In this document: one piece after another, positions 6,703-7,774 of the stretch
Layout: the number at the start of each line of letters is the position of its first letter
Position numbering within the stretch: position 1 is the first letter of the stretch
Assembly: GCA_945907055.1 (NCBI GenBank)
Contig: CAMDSG010000081.1
Coordinates: 1 to 7,774, forward strand
From: Bifidobacterium breve
GTDB taxonomy: Bacteria > Actinomycetota > Acidimicrobiia > IMCC26256
Reading direction: 5' to 3'
DNA length: 7,774 bases
Notes under the pieces: model-generated
The model's input: only the letters and a program-made list of their open reading frames with translations
Told to the model about the DNA's origin: nothing
Databases searched by the model: none
Made by a program: the position numbers and the translations under genes

Positions 6703-6778
6703 TAAGTTGCTCCGTTAGTTGAGTCACAGGCGGGGATCCTGAACAGCAACATCATCGCCGACATAGGTAGCGCGTAGG

Positions 6779-6806
6779 TCTCTAACTTGTTACGGGACGG
6801 AGTCAA
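6779..6806 (-). promoter_or_regulatory. Weak promoter candidate for the cNMP-binding gene
   Basis: On the minus strand TTGACT (complement of 6801-6806) is a 5/6 match to a -35 element. It is followed 16 nt later by TAGAGA (complement of 6779-6784), only a 3/6 match to a -10. It would give a leader of about 70 nt before ATG 6702. The evidence is weak because the -10 is poor. Confidence 0.25.
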
Positions 6807-6840
6807 TTGGCTGGCCAGTAGGCAGATTGATTTGAGCAGG

Positions 6841-6931
6841 GTCTTTTATTGAAGTCTTTTATTGAAGACTTTTATTGGGGTCTTTTATTGAAGACTTTTG
6901 TTGGCGTCTTTTGTTGGCGTGTATTCTTGGA
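6841..6931. repeat. 13-bp tandem repeat array upstream of csrA
   Basis: Six consecutive 13-bp units start at 6841, 6854, 6867, 6880, 6893 and 6906, and a degenerate seventh (9/13 match) starts at 6919. Units 1, 2 and 4 are GTCTTTTATTGAA, unit 3 is GACTTTTATTGGG, unit 5 is GACTTTTGTTGGC and unit 6 is GTCTTTTGTTGGC. The T-to-A change at the second base of units 3 and 5 creates GTCTT...AAGAC inverted repeats at 6854-6869 and 6880-6895 (5-bp arms, 6-nt loop). The array is T-rich on the plus strand, unlike its surroundings, and ends 122 nt before the csrA start codon. Confidence 0.92.
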
Positions 6932-6961
6932 TTGGTCCGCTGTTCTCTCGCAGGGTGGCCG

Positions 6962-6967
6962 TAGAAT
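6962..6967 (+). promoter_or_regulatory. Possible csrA -10 element
   Basis: TAGAAT is a 5/6 match to TATAAT and would give a leader of about 80 nt before csrA. No good -35 hexamer lies 16-18 bp upstream. If it is the promoter, the 13-bp repeats end ~30 bp upstream of this -10, where an activator or bent DNA could act. Confidence 0.3.
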
Positions 6968-7035
6968 GCTTAAGGGAGATGAGCGCTGCGTATCGCTAAC
7001 TCGTCTCTTCATTTCACAAGATACTCAATAAACGA

Positions 7036-7049
7036 AACCAAGGATGGAG
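7036..7049 (+). promoter_or_regulatory. csrA ribosome binding site overlapped by a CsrA-type GGA site
   Basis: AAGGATGGAG (7040-7049) is the Shine-Dalgarno region; AAGGA is 9 nt and GGAG 4 nt before ATG 7054. AACCAAGGATGG (7036-7047) matches the E. coli CsrA consensus RUACARGGAUGU at 9 of 12 positions, including the core ARGGAUG. A second GGA (7046-7048) overlaps. This is what negative autoregulation of csrA translation would look like; binding is inferred. Confidence 0.5.
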
Positions 7050-7053
7050 ACCA

Positions 7054-7242
7054 ATGCTTGTACTGACTCGTAAAGAACAAGAAGCAATCATGATCGGCGA
7101 GACGATTATCGTGCGCGTTCTCGAGGTAAATGGAGACCAAGTGCGGATCGGCATCGAGGCCCCTCAACATATTGCTGTCCATCGAGAAGAAGTATTCGAG
7201 GCGATCGCCAGCGAGCGTATTGAGGCCGAAGGCAACAGTTAG
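7054..7242 (+). CDS. csrA: Carbon storage regulator CsrA
   Basis: The 62-residue protein covers the whole CsrA/RsmA family with typical length. CsrA is a homodimeric RNA-binding protein that recognises GGA in mRNA leaders and blocks or stabilises translation. Visible family residues include MLVLTR at the start (L4, R6), MIG (13-15), GDQVRIGIEAP (27-37) and VHREEV (42-47). R44 is at the same position as the key RNA-binding arginine of E. coli CsrA. The usual glycine of the 'RxxGE' loop is glutamine here (RKEQEA, 6-11), which may be lineage variation. The start is fixed by a strong Shine-Dalgarno. It is convergent with ald, with only 7 nt between stop codons. No flagellar gene or fliW is visible next to it, although those are common csrA neighbours. 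Confidence 0.97.
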   Translation: MLVLTRKEQEAIMIGETIIVRVLEVNGDQVRIGIEAPQHIAVHREEVFEAIASERIEAEGNS

Positions 7243-7249
7243 GCCGTTC

Positions 7250-7774
7250 CTACGCCTCTAGTGCAGCAGCGGGATCGATGCTCTCTCGACCCAGAGCCTC
7301 CGCAACTGTTGGGTGGGTAATCATGCCTCCAGCGGTATTTACCCCGGAACGAAGCATTGGGTCTGCAGCGGAGGCGTGCCTGACCCCGCGCGTGGCGAGA
7401 GTAACTGCATACGGAAGAGTTGCATTGGTAAGCGCATAGGTCGATGTAAATGGCACGGCAGCGGGCATATTGCCGACCGCGTAGTGGATTACACCATGCT
7501 TCTCGTAGACGGGATTGTCATGAGTTGTCTCACGCGTCGTCTCTATACACCCGCCCTGATCTACAGCTACATCCACGATGACTGCTCCAGGCTTCATGCC
7601 CCGGACCATCTCCTCGGTTACGACAACGGGTGCTCTCCCGGCCGGGACGAGGATCGCTCCAATTACTAAATCTGCATCTGCTACAGCGCGTGCAACTGCG
7701 CCGCGGTTACTAGCAATCGTGACGATGCGCCCTTGATGGATTTGATCAACCCAGCGGAGACGATCCGTATTGCG
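7250..7774 (-). CDS. ald: Alanine dehydrogenase, C-terminal part (5' end outside window)
   Basis: The minus-strand frame is open to the window edge, giving 174 C-terminal residues of an expected ~370, with TAG at 7250-7252. Ald catalyses NAD-dependent reversible deamination of L-alanine to pyruvate and ammonia in the cytosol. Visible motifs, numbered from the window edge, are ADLVIGAILVPAGRAP (34-49), VIVDVAVDQGGC (65-76) with the aspartate of VDQGG that is catalytic in characterised Ald enzymes, and NMPAAVPFTSTYALTNATLPY (102-122) near the NAD site. The sequence lines up with mycobacterial Ald to the C-terminal end, so the gene appears intact here. The N-terminal substrate-binding half, including the start, is not in the window. 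Pyridine nucleotide transhydrogenase alpha is a relative, but the AVDQGG and NMPxxVPxTST pattern favours Ald. Confidence 0.95.
   Translation of the reverse strand, partial: RNTDRLRWVDQIHQGRIVTIASNRGAVARAVADADLVIGAILVPAGRAPVVVTEEMVRGMKPGAVIVDVAVDQGGCIETTRETTHDNPVYEKHGVIHYAVGNMPAAVPFTSTYALTNATLPYAVTLATRGVRHASAADPMLRSGVNTAGGMITHPTVAEALGRESIDPAAALEA

Larger units (their letters stand above)
6703..7053. other. Intergenic region between divergent cNMP-binding gene and csrA
   Basis: No convincing protein gene lies in these 351 bases. They hold the leader of the minus-strand cyclic-nucleotide-binding gene, an 8-bp palindrome CTGGCCAG (6811-6818), the 13-bp tandem repeat array (6841-6931), a possible -10 hexamer (6962-6967) and the csrA leader. 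An open frame runs through the repeats on the plus strand, but it is low-complexity, has no ribosome binding site and is not credible. Confidence 0.7.

Noticed and set aside
6841..6918. T-rich 13-mers as a replication origin unwinding element
   Set aside because: E. coli oriC has T-rich 13-mers, but no DnaA box (TTATCCACA-like) or dnaA/dnaN gene is seen nearby, so the resemblance is in length only.
6849..7031. 60-codon plus-strand frame through the 13-bp repeats
   Set aside because: Its N-terminal half is only translated tandem repeat, there is no ribosome binding site, and it has no homology-like character.
7313..7669. 118-codon plus-strand frame over the ald region
   Set aside because: It is antisense to clear alanine dehydrogenase motifs on the minus strand and has no ribosome binding site or domain.

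Overview
This window most likely comes from a mid-GC member of the Actinomycetota, possibly an Acidimicrobiia-like lineage. Four things point that way. The 'P-x-RLxDTR ... DVVGYF' secreted repeat domain is very common in actinobacterial surface proteins. A DUF2252 protein and an Ald-type alanine dehydrogenase are both present. The tRNA has no encoded CCA. One site is a perfect match to the Gram-positive/actinobacterial LexA box pattern. This placement rests on family recognition only, not on a search.

Layout: (i) 1-3168, plus strand, is the 3' part of a very large, probably secreted protein. It has at least three ~124-residue RLxDTR-type domains followed by a 14-motif RCC1-like beta-propeller array with paired cysteines. 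(ii) 3169-3407 is non-coding, with a 12-bp tandem duplication, an 8+8 bp inverted repeat and CTTGAG-based palindromes. (iii) 3408-4898 encodes a DUF2252 protein with kinase-like motifs in a permuted order. (iv) 4899-5014 holds a hairpin and a LexA-box-like palindrome ahead of tRNA-Lys(TTT) at 5015-5087. (v) 5177-6193 encodes a SAM-dependent methyltransferase resembling sterol/Erg6-type enzymes. (vi) 6229-6702, minus strand, encodes a small stand-alone cyclic-nucleotide-binding-domain protein convergent with the methyltransferase gene. (vii) 6703-7053 is non-coding and carries a 13-bp tandem repeat array. (viii) 7054-7242 is csrA, with a CsrA-type GGA site over its own ribosome binding site. 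(ix) 7250-7774, minus strand, is the 3' part of alanine dehydrogenase, convergent with csrA.

The genes do not form one obvious pathway. Each is separated by its own intergenic region or lies in convergent orientation, so this looks like a series of mostly independent chromosomal loci. I see no phage, transposon, CRISPR or classical defence system. The observations most worth checking are the cysteine pattern of the RCC1 array (including coordinated cysteine loss at its two ends), the kinase-like permuted motif order in DUF2252, the LexA-like operator ahead of tRNA-Lys, and the 13-bp repeat array upstream of an apparently self-regulated csrA.
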